From assembly GCA_035327565.1 (NCBI GenBank), contig DAOLDB010000002.1, positions 62,001-126,000 of the forward strand: a stretch of 64,000 bases of DNA. The letters are read 5' to 3'. How positions within the stretch are numbered: the first letter of the stretch is position 1; the number at the start of each line of letters is the position of its first letter. Shown here in pieces: positions 18,797-28,318 of this stretch. The DNA is from JABDLO01 sp035327565 (GTDB lineage: Bacteria; Bacteroidota; Bacteroidia; Chitinophagales; Saprospiraceae). The notes beneath the pieces were generated by a model that was not told the origin of the DNA, did not search any database, and worked only from the letters and a program-made list of their open reading frames with translations. Position numbers and translations under genes: made by a program.

Positions 18797-20155
18797 ATGT
18801 TTGCAGCTGTCATAGTCATTTTTGTTTTGGGTTACATGACCATTGTATTTGAGCATCCATTAAAGTTAGATAAAACCGTACCGGCACTCATCATGGGCGC
18901 GCTTTGTTGGGCATTGTTAGCCATTGGGTTCAATACAGGGATATTGTCTATAGTTGATAGTCATGACCATTTGTTTTCTATGGCAGATGGATACTCAGAA
19001 GAAAGTGAAGATGGATTTGTCAATGCACTGATTCATCATTTGGGTAAAACTGCTGAAATATTGGTTTTTTTAATTGGCGCGATGACCATTGTTGAAATAA
19101 TCGACCTGCATAAAGGATTTCAAATCCTCAAAAGATGGGTGAAAACAAGAAGTAAAAAGAAATTGCTATGGATTATTGGCGCTTTAGCTTTCGTGTTATC
19201 GGCCATTATTGATAATCTCACAGCGACTATAGTTCTTGTGACCCTGATGCGCAAAATTATCCCCAATAAATTGGAAAGATTGTGGTTTGCGGGTATGGTC
19301 ATTATAGCTGCCAATGCCGGAGGAGCCTGGTCACCTATAGGAGATGTCACCACTACCATGTTGTGGATTGGTAAAAAAGTAAGTACTTTAGGCTTGATAG
19401 AATGGTTGGTTATCCCTTCTATAGCTTGTTTTGTAGTTCCTGTATTTATAGCTACATTTCTACCCCCGTTTCGCGGAGAGATTGACAGAGATGATACTGC
19501 AGATGAAAGCGGAGAAGAATTATTATCGTCACGGTTTATGTTGTTTTTTGGTCTAAGTTCCATTGTTTTTGTTCCCGTTTTCAAAACTATAACCCATTTA
19601 CCCCCATATCTTGGAATGATGTTGTCTCTGGGAACCGTTTGGTTGGTATCGGAATATATTAAACCAGAGAGGAATTTTTCTTCAGAAAGAAGACATTTAT
19701 ATTCAGCACATAAAGCGCTGGCTAAAATTGAAATGTCCTCTATACTCTTTTTTCTAGGAATTCTGATGGCTGTGGCCTCATTAGAAACCATGGTCGTAGG
19801 AACGGTGGGTACATTGCGTTATGTTGCTGAAATGCTGGAAGCTGCTGTACCTAATCAGGATATTGTGGTTATGCTATTAGGAGTAGGTTCTGCTATCATT
19901 GATAATGTGCCGTTGGTTGCTGCTTCTATGGGGATGTATGACCATACTATTGATGCTAAAATCTGGCATTTTATTGCCTATTGTGCCGGAACCGGAGGCA
20001 GTATGCTCATCATTGGCAGTGCAGCAGGAGTAGCTGCTATGGGGATGGAAAATATTGACTTTATTTGGTATTTGAGAAAAATAGCCTGGCTTGCTGTGCT
20101 GGGATTTTTGGCAGGGGCTTTTGTCTTCTTAGGAATGTATAGTCTCCTGGGTTAA
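18797..20155 (+). CDS. nhaD: Na+/H+ antiporter, NhaD type
   Basis: A 452-residue inner-membrane protein with about 12 hydrophobic segments, in the IT/ArsB-NhaD superfamily. Features: FEHPLKLDKTVPALIMGALCWAL near the N-terminus, ETAEILVFLIGAMTIVEII-like segment, SAIIDNLTATIVLVTLMRK, AANAGGAWSPIGDVTTTMLWI and the second-repeat equivalent GVGSAIIDNVPLVAASMGMY, then GTGGSMLIIGSAAGVAAMG. The repeated IDN motifs in the two halves mark the ion-binding hairpins. It exports Na+ in exchange for protons, common in marine or saline-adapted Bacteroidota. The stop lies 12 bases from that of a convergent gene. Confidence 0.92.
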   Translation: MFAAVIVIFVLGYMTIVFEHPLKLDKTVPALIMGALCWALLAIGFNTGILSIVDSHDHLFSMADGYSEESEDGFVNALIHHLGKTAEILVFLIGAMTIVEIIDLHKGFQILKRWVKTRSKKKLLWIIGALAFVLSAIIDNLTATIVLVTLMRKIIPNKLERLWFAGMVIIAANAGGAWSPIGDVTTTMLWIGKKVSTLGLIEWLVIPSIACFVVPVFIATFLPPFRGEIDRDDTADESGEELLSSRFMLFFGLSSIVFVPVFKTITHLPPYLGMMLSLGTVWLVSEYIKPERNFSSERRHLYSAHKALAKIEMSSILFFLGILMAVASLETMVVGTVGTLRYVAEMLEAAVPNQDIVVMLLGVGSAIIDNVPLVAASMGMYDHTIDAKIWHFIAYCAGTGGSMLIIGSAAGVAAMGMENIDFIWYLRKIAWLAVLGFLAGAFVFLGMYSLLG

Positions 20156-20167
20156 GACTTATTGACT

Positions 20168-21409
20168 TTATTTGTTTTCTGTCTCTACCACTATAATTTC
20201 TAAAGATTTACAGATCATATTCATTTCCAAATATCCTTTATGTGGCCGGATACGCTCAATTTGCGGATTCAATGGATGTAAATTTACTTTGAGTTCATTA
20301 TAGGAAATAGTCTGTGGAAATTCAGATTTGATGTTGTCAATATATGCCTGAATATTTCCGGATGTCCATTCCGCCATTTTATTTTTAATCAGTTTTTTAA
20401 CCACAGGCCCAATCAACCTATATATCCATTTATGTGGCCGTACAGTCAATGCATTTTCATCCCATCTCAATTCGGAGTGATCATGGTTATTTACAACTTC
20501 AAATTGAAGGTCAATGGTCATAGGAACGGGTTCTTTTACAGAAGTAGTCAGGCGGATATCTTCTCCAACTTGCCATTGAATACTTTCCAGGGAGAGTATC
20601 TTGCTTCCCAATTGCATGTTTTTAGATTCTTTTTTGAGTTGTTGCGCCAAAATGAATTCTGAAAGAAATAAAGTGGCTCCGGCAGGGAAAATGGGTTGAC
20701 TTACTTTAGTGTCTTCATGTACAAAGATCAAAGGATACTCACTTTCTGTGACTTTTTTGTCTGAAATAACCAATTGGTATGAAACCAATACATTCCATTC
20801 CAAATCATCGCCCGGAGTCATTGCGTTTACGATATCAATCCTTTTGATCTTCAAGTCAGGGTACAATGAATGTTCGACAAAAATATTTAATTGTGAAAAT
20901 GGTTTGTAAATCCATGCATCCATTAGTTCGCGTACATTTACTTTCTCTTTTAACACAGAATCCATTTTTCCCGTAATGATACTGGAAGCATGACTTATTA
21001 TCAGTTTGATCAATGTAGTTAATGGGATTTGAAGGACACCCATTTGAAATGTGGGTTTTTCTATCCAGTCATAATGAGTGAGCTTCATTTCAGTAAGCAG
21101 TCTCAGGTTGTGGTCAAAAGCGAAGGGTGTTTGCAAATGCATGACCACACTTCCCCCAGCTTCCACTGTAAACAGGCCCGAAGGTCGCTTCAAATGAACA
21201 TCCAGTGGAACGGATAACCAGATAACATTCTTGATAATTCTGGCTTCAAGATTCCCCTTCTTTTGGAGATGTACTTCTACTCCGTTGACTTCCAGATCCC
21301 ATTCTTCCAGATAATGATCCATGAGGGAAGCCAATATCCCAGAAAGATATGAAGAGCTGATATTTATTTTGAGAGGTACCTGATAATCTCGGTGCATAGA
21401 ATGCTTCAT
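20168..21409 (-). CDS. DUF4403-like protein
   Basis: 413 residues without an evident signal peptide from this start. The protein has two halves of similar beta-rich layout: an opening YQVPLKINISSSYLSGIL, a middle LQIPLTTLIKLIISHASSIITGKMD, then VSQPIFPAGATLFLSEFILA and a C-terminal NELKVNLHPLNPQIERI. Placement in the DUF4403 family (long beta-rich envelope proteins with lipid-transfer-like repeats) rests on this pattern and is tentative; family members usually have a lipoprotein signal that I do not see. It converges with nhaD and diverges from an amidase gene. Confidence 0.5.
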   Translation of the reverse strand: MKHSMHRDYQVPLKINISSSYLSGILASLMDHYLEEWDLEVNGVEVHLQKKGNLEARIIKNVIWLSVPLDVHLKRPSGLFTVEAGGSVVMHLQTPFAFDHNLRLLTEMKLTHYDWIEKPTFQMGVLQIPLTTLIKLIISHASSIITGKMDSVLKEKVNVRELMDAWIYKPFSQLNIFVEHSLYPDLKIKRIDIVNAMTPGDDLEWNVLVSYQLVISDKKVTESEYPLIFVHEDTKVSQPIFPAGATLFLSEFILAQQLKKESKNMQLGSKILSLESIQWQVGEDIRLTTSVKEPVPMTIDLQFEVVNNHDHSELRWDENALTVRPHKWIYRLIGPVVKKLIKNKMAEWTSGNIQAYIDNIKSEFPQTISYNELKVNLHPLNPQIERIRPHKGYLEMNMICKSLEIIVVETENK

Positions 21410-21727
21410 TTCAAATGTAATATAGGCCTTTGATAAATGTTTCGTCTGCCTGTAAGAATGTAAAACCAGGGTAACAAATATGTTTTAGAGCAACAAGATA
21501 TAAATAATTAAATACAAATTACATTTAATTGTAATGTATTTTTGCTTTAAAATTAGTTTGATAAAATTAATTTTGAAAAAGGTGAAATGTAAAATGAATG
21601 GAATATTTAAAAATGGATGGCTTGGACCATACGTTGCGGAATCCGGTTATTTCAGTATTTTGCAATATAAAGCTAACCAGTACGATAGAGAGTAGTATAA
21701 AAAGGATTTATTATAGAAAAGTGAAAT
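21410..21727. other. 318-nt divergent promoter region
   Basis: Two -7-like boxes on the plus strand, TATTTTTG (21537-21544) and TAATTTTG (21568-21575), could serve the amidase gene. No RNA gene was seen; short frames here have no support. Confidence 0.45.
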
Positions 21728-23362
21728 ATGCAAAAGAAGTATTTTTTTATTCTTATAGGCGGTATTGTGATCATTTTGGTATTTATCAGCCATCGACCCA
21801 AGGATGATATCAAAGATTTAATCTTGAATGCATCTGAACTGGTTGGACTGTCATTTTCATTAGAAAAAATTGACATGATGGTGCCGGGGGTTTTAAGTCA
21901 TAAACAATCTTATTTGAATAACAGGTTAAAAACAATTGACAACAGTGTTCCACCTGCCTTGCATTTTTATCCCTTTCCTTCTGAATACACATTGCCAGAA
22001 TACACTGGTTTTATATTATCGAATTATGAAGAAGAAAAATTAACTGGGTCTATCGATTCACTGGCATTTTTTACGATAGCACAGCTAAGTAGTTTGATCC
22101 GCACGCGTCAAATCACATCTGTGGAGTTGACGGATTTTTACATTAAGCGATTAAAAAGACTGGACAGTACTTTGATGTGTGTCATTTCATTTACAGAAGA
22201 TCGTGCAATGAGGCAAGCCTTGAAAATGGATGAAGAGCTTCTTTCAGGATTGTACAGAGGCCCTTTGCATGGAATACCCTGTGGAATAAAAGACCTGCTG
22301 GCCACAAAGGATTACAAAACCACATGGGGAGCCCGTCCATTCCAGGATCAACATATTGACTATGATGCAGAAGTGGTAAAACGATTGGAGGAGGCTGGAG
22401 CAGTAATTGTAGCAAAATTAACTTTAGGCGCATTGGCGTGGGGTGATGTTTGGTTTGGTGGTATGACAAGGAACCCATGGGATATTTCAAAAGGGAGTAG
22501 TGGATCATCTGCAGGTAGTGCCAGTGCCGTAGCAGCCGGAGGAATACCATTTGCTATTGGATCTGAAACTTTAGGTTCTATTATTTCACCCTCTACAGTA
22601 TGTGGAACCACCGGCTTACGTCCAACTTATGGCAGGGTAAGCAGATATGGTGCCATGGCTTTGTCCTGGAGTATGGATAAACTTGGTCCAATAGGCAGAA
22701 GCGCCGAAGATTGTCTCATGGTTTTACGCGCTATAGAAGGCAAAGACGAGAAAGATCCTATGACGTATGATGTGCCTTTGAATTATAATGCTGAAGTGCC
22801 TCTTTCTTCATTAAGAATTGGGTATATAAAAAAAGATTTTGATCAGGATTATCCTTTTCGTGAAAATGATTTGGCAACCCTCGAAATACTGAGGCTTGCT
22901 GGTGCAGATTTGATTGCTGTAGAATTACCAGAATATCCTGATATAGGATTTATACTTCAGGCTGAAGCTGCAGCTGCATTTGATGAATTGACAACAACCG
23001 GAAAAGATGACTCAATGGTTCGACAGATCAGATTTGCCTGGCCCAATACATTTCGGGAAGCCAGACTAATACCTGCCGTAGAGTATATCAAAGCTAATCG
23101 ATTGCGAACAAGTCTGATTCAGGATATGGATGTCCTGATGAAGCAATTAGATGCCTATATTCACCCTTCATGGGCTTCTTCAAGCTTAAGAATTACTAAT
23201 CTTACCGGTCACCCATGCATAGTTATTCCCAATGGATTTAAAGATGGGCTACCTACCAGTATTTCAATTACAGGCAGATTGTTTGAGGAGGGGACTATTG
23301 TAAGGATAGCCCAGGAATATCAGCATTTGACTAATTATCATTTACGACACCCTCGATTGTAA
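21728..23362 (+). CDS. membrane-anchored or exported amidase (amidase signature family)
   Basis: 544 residues. A signal anchor (YFFILIGGIVIILVFISH) is followed by about 90 poorly conserved residues, then the amidase signature domain. The Ser-cisSer-Lys triad is visible: Lys188 in GIPCGIKDLL, the GSSGSSAGSASAVAAGG loop around residues 256-272, and the nucleophile Ser284 in GSETLGSIISPS. The usual GSDTGGSIR reads ETLGSIIS here, a known type of variation that changes the substrate pocket. These enzymes hydrolyse amide bonds; the substrate is not predictable. GatA is excluded by the signal segment, the domain ends and the lack of gatB/gatC nearby. Confidence 0.85.
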   Translation: MQKKYFFILIGGIVIILVFISHRPKDDIKDLILNASELVGLSFSLEKIDMMVPGVLSHKQSYLNNRLKTIDNSVPPALHFYPFPSEYTLPEYTGFILSNYEEEKLTGSIDSLAFFTIAQLSSLIRTRQITSVELTDFYIKRLKRLDSTLMCVISFTEDRAMRQALKMDEELLSGLYRGPLHGIPCGIKDLLATKDYKTTWGARPFQDQHIDYDAEVVKRLEEAGAVIVAKLTLGALAWGDVWFGGMTRNPWDISKGSSGSSAGSASAVAAGGIPFAIGSETLGSIISPSTVCGTTGLRPTYGRVSRYGAMALSWSMDKLGPIGRSAEDCLMVLRAIEGKDEKDPMTYDVPLNYNAEVPLSSLRIGYIKKDFDQDYPFRENDLATLEILRLAGADLIAVELPEYPDIGFILQAEAAAAFDELTTTGKDDSMVRQIRFAWPNTFREARLIPAVEYIKANRLRTSLIQDMDVLMKQLDAYIHPSWASSSLRITNLTGHPCIVIPNGFKDGLPTSISITGRLFEEGTIVRIAQEYQHLTNYHLRHPRL

Positions 23363-23432
23363 TCATAAAAGATTGATGAAGCCCAATCGAGATGTTCAGG
23401 GGAGCGGATGAGAAAAAAGATGTTTAGCTGAA

Positions 23433-23460
23433 TGAAAAAAGACCTTGGCAGGAAGGTCTT
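23433..23460 (-). terminator. intrinsic terminator of tRNA-Lys
   Basis: On the minus strand AAGACCTT and AAGGTCTT form an eight-pair stem with a six-base loop, followed by six T. It begins seven bases after the tRNA 3' end. Confidence 0.85.
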
Positions 23461-23466
23461 AGGAAG

Positions 23467-23539
23467 TGATCGGTCTGGGATTCGAACCCAGGACCCACGC
23501 CTTAAAAGGGCGTTGCTCTACCAGCTGAGCTAACCGATC
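23467..23539 (-). tRNA. tRNA-Lys (anticodon TTT)
   Basis: A 73-nt cloverleaf on the minus strand: acceptor stem GATCGGT/ACCGATC, D arm beginning AGCTCAGCTGGTAGAGC, anticodon stem ACGCC/GGCGT around CTTTTAA with anticodon TTT, a variable loop, T arm with GGGTTCGAATCCC, and discriminator A. CCA is not encoded; the next bases are CTTCCT. The cca gene in this window would add it. Confidence 0.97.
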
Positions 23540-23611
23540 AATACGGTCTTCAAATAGAGGTGCAAATATACGTTTACTATTTTAAAAACAAAGTGAATCA
23601 ATCAAGAATTT

Positions 23612-24520
23612 CTAAATATTATAAGTCATACTGTCCATTCCAATGATTACTTCCAAAGAAGATTTGGCAGCTGCCGCTTCAAAGCCAACAAGATCTTTGT
23701 ATCTGCTACTGTAATGACCAGTGAGGAGTTTAGCGGCATTGGCTTTTTCAGCGATTTTTATAGCCTGACCTAAAGTAGAATGTTTCCGTTCTTTTGCTTC
23801 ATTTTCCATATCATCCAAATAGGTGGTTTCATGATAAAGTAAATTCACTCCCTTTATAAATGGGACAATACATTCATCGTACAAAGTATCGCTGCAATAA
23901 GCATAAGATACCGGCGCATATTCACGGCTTAATTGTTCATGCGATACCATTCCATGTCCCTTAATGTAAAGATCTGCTCCTTGTTTTGCCTGAATAATCT
24001 GCTCTGTTGAAAGATTATATTTCTGAAGGACATCGGGCAACATTTTACGTTCCTTCCTGATATAGTCAAAGCGAAACCCAAAAGTTGTAATACGGTGGTG
24101 GAGGGGAAAATACCGGATTTGCAGATCGCCGATTTCTAACAGCATTCCATATGTTTCATCTTTGAGTTCATTGATTTTTAACTCAAATTGATAATGTGAA
24201 TCTGTGAGGTGAGTGTAGGTTTCGAGTAGGCTTTTCATTCCAATGGGCCCATGAATGGTCAGGCTTGCAGAGCGATTGAAGTGCATGTAAGATCCCAGGA
24301 GACCAAATAAACCATTGATATGATCACCATGAAGATGGCTGATAAGAATGTGATCAATTTTATTGCGTTTGATACCCAATTCAGACATTCTGATCTGTGT
24401 ACCTTCACCACAATCAATCAATACATGGATATTTTCAAAGATAACCAGTTGTGCACTTGTAAGTCTGCCATGTCCAGGCATGGAAGCATTTGTGCCTAAA
24501 AGTGTGACATTCGCATTCAA
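23612..24520 (-). CDS. rnz: ribonuclease Z
   Basis: 302 residues. An endonuclease that cuts tRNA precursors at the discriminator base, used for tRNAs without encoded CCA such as the one next door. Zinc motif SHLHGDH (His62, His64, Asp66, His67), the opening VTLLGTNASMPGHGR, a region matching the flexible-arm position, YCSDTLYD, NLLYHETTYLD and the terminal LLTGHYSSRY with a zinc His are all present. It sits five bases downstream of a STAS-domain gene on the same strand, so the two are probably cotranscribed. Confidence 0.95.
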   Translation of the reverse strand: MNANVTLLGTNASMPGHGRLTSAQLVIFENIHVLIDCGEGTQIRMSELGIKRNKIDHILISHLHGDHINGLFGLLGSYMHFNRSASLTIHGPIGMKSLLETYTHLTDSHYQFELKINELKDETYGMLLEIGDLQIRYFPLHHRITTFGFRFDYIRKERKMLPDVLQKYNLSTEQIIQAKQGADLYIKGHGMVSHEQLSREYAPVSYAYCSDTLYDECIVPFIKGVNLLYHETTYLDDMENEAKERKHSTLGQAIKIAEKANAAKLLTGHYSSRYKDLVGFEAAAAKSSLEVIIGMDSMTYNI

Positions 24521-24525
24521 TCCAT

Positions 24526-24903
24526 TTACTCCTCCTCTGAAGATATTTCTCGCTCGATTTCTTCCATAAATACATAATCTATGGACTCTTCTACAGTGGG
24601 TACTATGTTCAGAATATTTTCAAGTCGGGAAATTTCAATAAGTTTTCTTATGGATTCAGAGAGGATGCCAGTTACGACAAATGATCCATAATCTTTCCAT
24701 AACCGGTTGGCTGTCAAAATAGAACTTAACCCTGACGAGTCCACATACTTTACTTTTGACAAATCAAAAATCAGATTTTTAACCCCTTCATTTCTGAGAA
24801 AAATAAACTCGGATTTCAGGTTAGGCGCAATCAATGAATTGAGATACTCCTCATCCAATTGGAAAACCGAGTATTTTTCTTTTTTATCCAATGCGAACTT
24901 CAT
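24526..24903 (-). CDS. STAS-domain anti-sigma factor antagonist-like protein
   Basis: 125 residues: one STAS domain with FDLSKVKYVDSSGLSSIL, where Ser56 or Ser57 in the D-S-S-G-L motif is at the position phosphorylated in SpoIIAA/RsbV-type antagonists. The acidic C-terminus (EEIEREISSEEE) extends past the fold. Such proteins relay a phosphorylation state to an anti-sigma factor or kinase; none is encoded here. It lies directly upstream of rnz (5-nt gap), an arrangement found in several Bacteroidota but without known meaning. Confidence 0.85.
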   Translation of the reverse strand: MKFALDKKEKYSVFQLDEEYLNSLIAPNLKSEFIFLRNEGVKNLIFDLSKVKYVDSSGLSSILTANRLWKDYGSFVVTGILSESIRKLIEISRLENILNIVPTVEESIDYVFMEEIEREISSEEE

Positions 24904-25588
24904 ATCAAATTGATTATTTTATTGTTAATACAGCATGGTGATTTTTCAATTCATTGATCAGATCATTGTGATAGATATGCCACCATACATTTCCATAAAC
25001 AAAGAATTTCTATCAGGTCGCAAATCTATGACAATTCCCTTAAATGGCAGAAAAAAATCCAATAAGAGTGAAACCCGGCTTCCGCCCCAAAATATAAGAA
25101 TAAAATTGTTAAAACGCCTAAATCTTTCGATTTTGTCTAATGGTTTAAACTTTTTATTTTCAATGTGTTGATGTTAAACAAAATGTTTATATTGGGTAAA
25201 AATCGGTTCTAGCTATTAATTCGTATATATTTTGAGGAAATTTTCTGGCAATATGGCAGTAGAGTAGAGTTGTAACGCTTTTTAGTAAATCCGGGGGAAT
25301 GGGCCGTCGATTAGTAAATTCTGTTGGATTCATCTTTTGAAAATGATTGATTTGCTTGTTATTCACATTATTTTTGCATCTGTTAGCTAAAGTTAAGTTA
25401 AATATACGTTTTAAGTAAACGAACTCTGGATCAATTTGTAAGAAGAATATGGGGAAATGGGAATTGCGGACATGACAAAAGTGCAGGTTTAATGATTTGG
25501 CACTATTTTTTGAGCAAAATATAATTAATCCTGTTAAAAGTAAGGAAATTAATAATTATCATTGTTTACAGAATTTTGGAGGAAAATA
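24904..25588. other. divergent intergenic region, STAS gene / clpC
   Basis: About 680 AT-rich bases. A good promoter for clpC lies at 25347-25376. The remainder holds no gene I can support; a 78-codon frame at 24935-25171 has no family resemblance. Confidence 0.5.
25347..25376 (+). promoter_or_regulatory. promoter of clpC (TTG-N19-TATTTTTG)
   Basis: TTG at 25347-25349 and TATTTTTG at 25369-25376 match the Bacteroidota -33/-7 pattern with 19 nt between. It lies 212 nt before the clpC ATG, leaving a long 5' untranslated leader. Confidence 0.55.
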
Positions 25589-28135
25589 ATGAACAGAAAA
25601 TTTTCACCGGTTGTAAAGAAAATCATTCAGCAAAGTAAGAAGGAGGCGATACGTTTAGGCAATGATTTTATCGGAGCTGAACACCTTCTTTTAGGAATGA
25701 TCCATGAAAAGGATACTATTGCTGTAAAGGTATTGGATTCTTTGGAACTGGATTTGGATGAATTGAGGTTTAAAATTGAAGATTCGATCAAAAGAAACCA
25801 TAAATCACTTCCACAGGTCAAAGAAGATGATATTAAATGGAGCAAGCTGGCCGAAAAAGTATTGAAAGTTACTTTCCTTGAAGCGAAAAGCTATAGAAAC
25901 GATGAAATCAGACCCGAACACCTGATGCTATCTATTTTAAAGCATTCAGAAAACGAAGCAGCCAGGATTCTATATGAATTTGATGTGGACTATGAAAGTT
26001 ACAGGGCGGAGTTGGAATACGTAAAACAAGAACAAGACCCCGGATTTTCTGATATATATGCCCGTTCTGCTTCTGAATCAGAAGCGCCCATGGACGATGA
26101 TGATACCGGAGAATATACCAAGAAAGCTACAGGTAAGTCACGTACACCGGTGCTGGATAATTTTGGACGTGATGTGACCCGTCTGGCTGAGGAAGGAAAA
26201 CTGGATCCTATTATTGGGAGAGAAACAGAAATAGAGAGGGTATCTCAGATTTTGAGCAGAAGGAAGAAAAACAATCCTATTTTGATAGGCGAAGCTGGTG
26301 TTGGTAAGACTGCCATTGTTGAGGGCTTGGCGCTCAGGATCATTCAACGTAAAGTTTCCAGAACATTGTTTGATAAAAGAATAGTGATGTTGGATCTTGC
26401 AGCCTTGGTAGCAGGCACCAAGTACAGAGGGCAATTTGAAGAGCGGATGAAAGCCATCATGAATGAGTTGGAAAAAGCTTCGGATGTTATTCTCTTCATT
26501 GATGAAATACATACCATAGTAGGAGCAGGAGGCGCAACAGGATCATTAGATGCATCCAATATTTTCAAACCTGCATTAGCCCGTGGTGAACTGCAATGTA
26601 TTGGTGCTTCTACCCTTGATGAGTACAGGCAACATATTGAGAAAGATGGTGCTTTGGATCGGCGATTCCAAAAAGTAATGGTTGATCCTCCTTCAGCAGA
26701 AGAGACCATTCACATTTTGGAGAATATCAAATCAAAATATGAAGATTTTCATAATGTGTTATATTCAGACGATGCCATCAAAGCTTGTGTGCGTCTTAGT
26801 GATCGATATATCAGTGATCGGTTCCTTCCTGATAAAGCGATTGATGTATTGGACGAAGTGGGAGCCCGCACACATTTGAAAAATATACATGTTCCCAAGT
26901 ATATTGAAGAACTGGAACAAAAGATTGAAGAAATAAAGGATTTGAAAAATCAGGCTGTTAAAAATCAGCAATATGAAAAGGCTGCTGAATACAGGGACAA
27001 TGAATCTAAACTTATCCGAAGACTTGAGCAGGCCAAAGAAGAATGGGAACAGGAATCCAAATCCAAAAGGTATCCAGTAAATGAAGAGAACATTGCTGAA
27101 GTAGTCAGTATGATGACGGGTATTCCTGTAAGGAGGGTTGCCCAGAGCGAAAGCAATAAACTGGTGAATATGTCTGATGATCTGAAAAAGATGATCATTG
27201 GTCAGGATGAAGCCATCGAAAAAATCACTAAAGCTATTCAAAGGAACAGGGTAGGGTTGAAAGACCCTAAAAAACCTATTGGTTCCTTGATTTTCCTTGG
27301 ACCGACTGGTGTAGGAAAAACAGAATTGGCAAAAGCACTAGCCAGGTATCTCTTTGACACTGAAGATTCTCTTGTCCGATTGGATATGAGTGAATATATG
27401 GAAAAATTTTCCGTTAGCCGCTTGATTGGTGCTCCGCCCGGATATGTGGGCTATGAAGAGGGAGGACAGCTTACTGAAAAAGTAAGGCGTAAACCATACT
27501 CTGTAATATTATTTGATGAAATCGAAAAGGCTCATCCCGATGTATACAATATCCTGTTACAAGTGTTGGATGATGGGCAATTGACTGATGGTTTGGGAAG
27601 AAAAGTCGATTTCAAGAATACTTTAATTATCATGACTTCCAATATCGGTGTACGCAAGTTAAAGGACTTTGGACAAGGAGTTGGCTTTGCTACTCAATCC
27701 AGAATGAAATCTGTGGAGGATGATTCAAAATCCATCATACAAAACGCATTGAAAAGAACTTTTTCTCCTGAGTTTTTAAACAGGATTGATGATGTTGTTA
27801 TTTTCAATAGTCTGGATCAGGAACACATGTTTCAGATCATTGATATAAATTTAAATCATCTGTACAAACGCCTGGAGGGCATGGGTTACCATTTGTCGCT
27901 TTCAGAAGGAGCTAAGAAGTTTGTAGCTGAGAAGGGGTTTGATCCACAATTTGGTGCCAGACCACTCAACAGAGCCATACAAAAATATGTGGAAGACCCT
28001 TTGGCTGAGTTTTTGCTATCAGAAAATCCACCACAAGGTTCCAAATTGAAAGCAGTCATTAACAAAGGGGAAGAGGGAGGAGTTAAAATTACACTGGCCA
28101 CAAAAATCAGTAAAGAAGAAGATATTACAGAATAG
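25589..28135 (+). CDS. clpC: ATP-dependent Clp protease ATP-binding subunit ClpC
   Basis: 848 residues from the ATG at 25589, preceded by the strong site TTGGAGG; an upstream TTG in frame is unlikely. Order: Clp N-domain repeats (about 1-145), AAA+ module 1 with Walker A GEAGVGKT (234-241), a UVR-type coiled coil (YEKAAEYRDNESKL near 470-490), AAA+ module 2 with Walker A GPTGVGKT (571-578), and a D2-small domain. It unfolds proteins for ClpP and stress-damaged substrates. The UVR segment is the reason for calling ClpC rather than ClpA or ClpB. No McsA/McsB or CtsR is nearby. Confidence 0.96.
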   Translation: MNRKFSPVVKKIIQQSKKEAIRLGNDFIGAEHLLLGMIHEKDTIAVKVLDSLELDLDELRFKIEDSIKRNHKSLPQVKEDDIKWSKLAEKVLKVTFLEAKSYRNDEIRPEHLMLSILKHSENEAARILYEFDVDYESYRAELEYVKQEQDPGFSDIYARSASESEAPMDDDDTGEYTKKATGKSRTPVLDNFGRDVTRLAEEGKLDPIIGRETEIERVSQILSRRKKNNPILIGEAGVGKTAIVEGLALRIIQRKVSRTLFDKRIVMLDLAALVAGTKYRGQFEERMKAIMNELEKASDVILFIDEIHTIVGAGGATGSLDASNIFKPALARGELQCIGASTLDEYRQHIEKDGALDRRFQKVMVDPPSAEETIHILENIKSKYEDFHNVLYSDDAIKACVRLSDRYISDRFLPDKAIDVLDEVGARTHLKNIHVPKYIEELEQKIEEIKDLKNQAVKNQQYEKAAEYRDNESKLIRRLEQAKEEWEQESKSKRYPVNEENIAEVVSMMTGIPVRRVAQSESNKLVNMSDDLKKMIIGQDEAIEKITKAIQRNRVGLKDPKKPIGSLIFLGPTGVGKTELAKALARYLFDTEDSLVRLDMSEYMEKFSVSRLIGAPPGYVGYEEGGQLTEKVRRKPYSVILFDEIEKAHPDVYNILLQVLDDGQLTDGLGRKVDFKNTLIIMTSNIGVRKLKDFGQGVGFATQSRMKSVEDDSKSIIQNALKRTFSPEFLNRIDDVVIFNSLDQEHMFQIIDINLNHLYKRLEGMGYHLSLSEGAKKFVAEKGFDPQFGARPLNRAIQKYVEDPLAEFLLSENPPQGSKLKAVINKGEEGGVKITLATKISKEEDITE

Positions 28136-28318
28136 AGTATTTTTTATTTTGTATATTTCTGCTGCAATGATTGACCACATTATAACTTTTAAAAGTTGTC
28201 CAATAAACTTTAGTGTGAAACTATTCTGATAAAATCAGATAATGAAAGGACTATATTTTTATCTTTACATTCTTTTTCAAAAAAATCACTTTAATATTTT
28301 TTAATTAAAAACATAAAT

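Noticed and set aside
22191..22611. Two antisense frames inside the amidase gene
   Set aside because: They mirror the conserved amidase signature; composition follows the opposite strand.
23467..23539. Encoded CCA end on tRNA-Lys
   Set aside because: The sequence after the discriminator is CTTCCT; CCA must be added by the Cca enzyme.
24935..25171. 78-codon frame in the clpC upstream region
   Set aside because: No family resemblance, low-complexity residues, no ribosome-binding site, and it lies in ordinary AT-rich promoter DNA.
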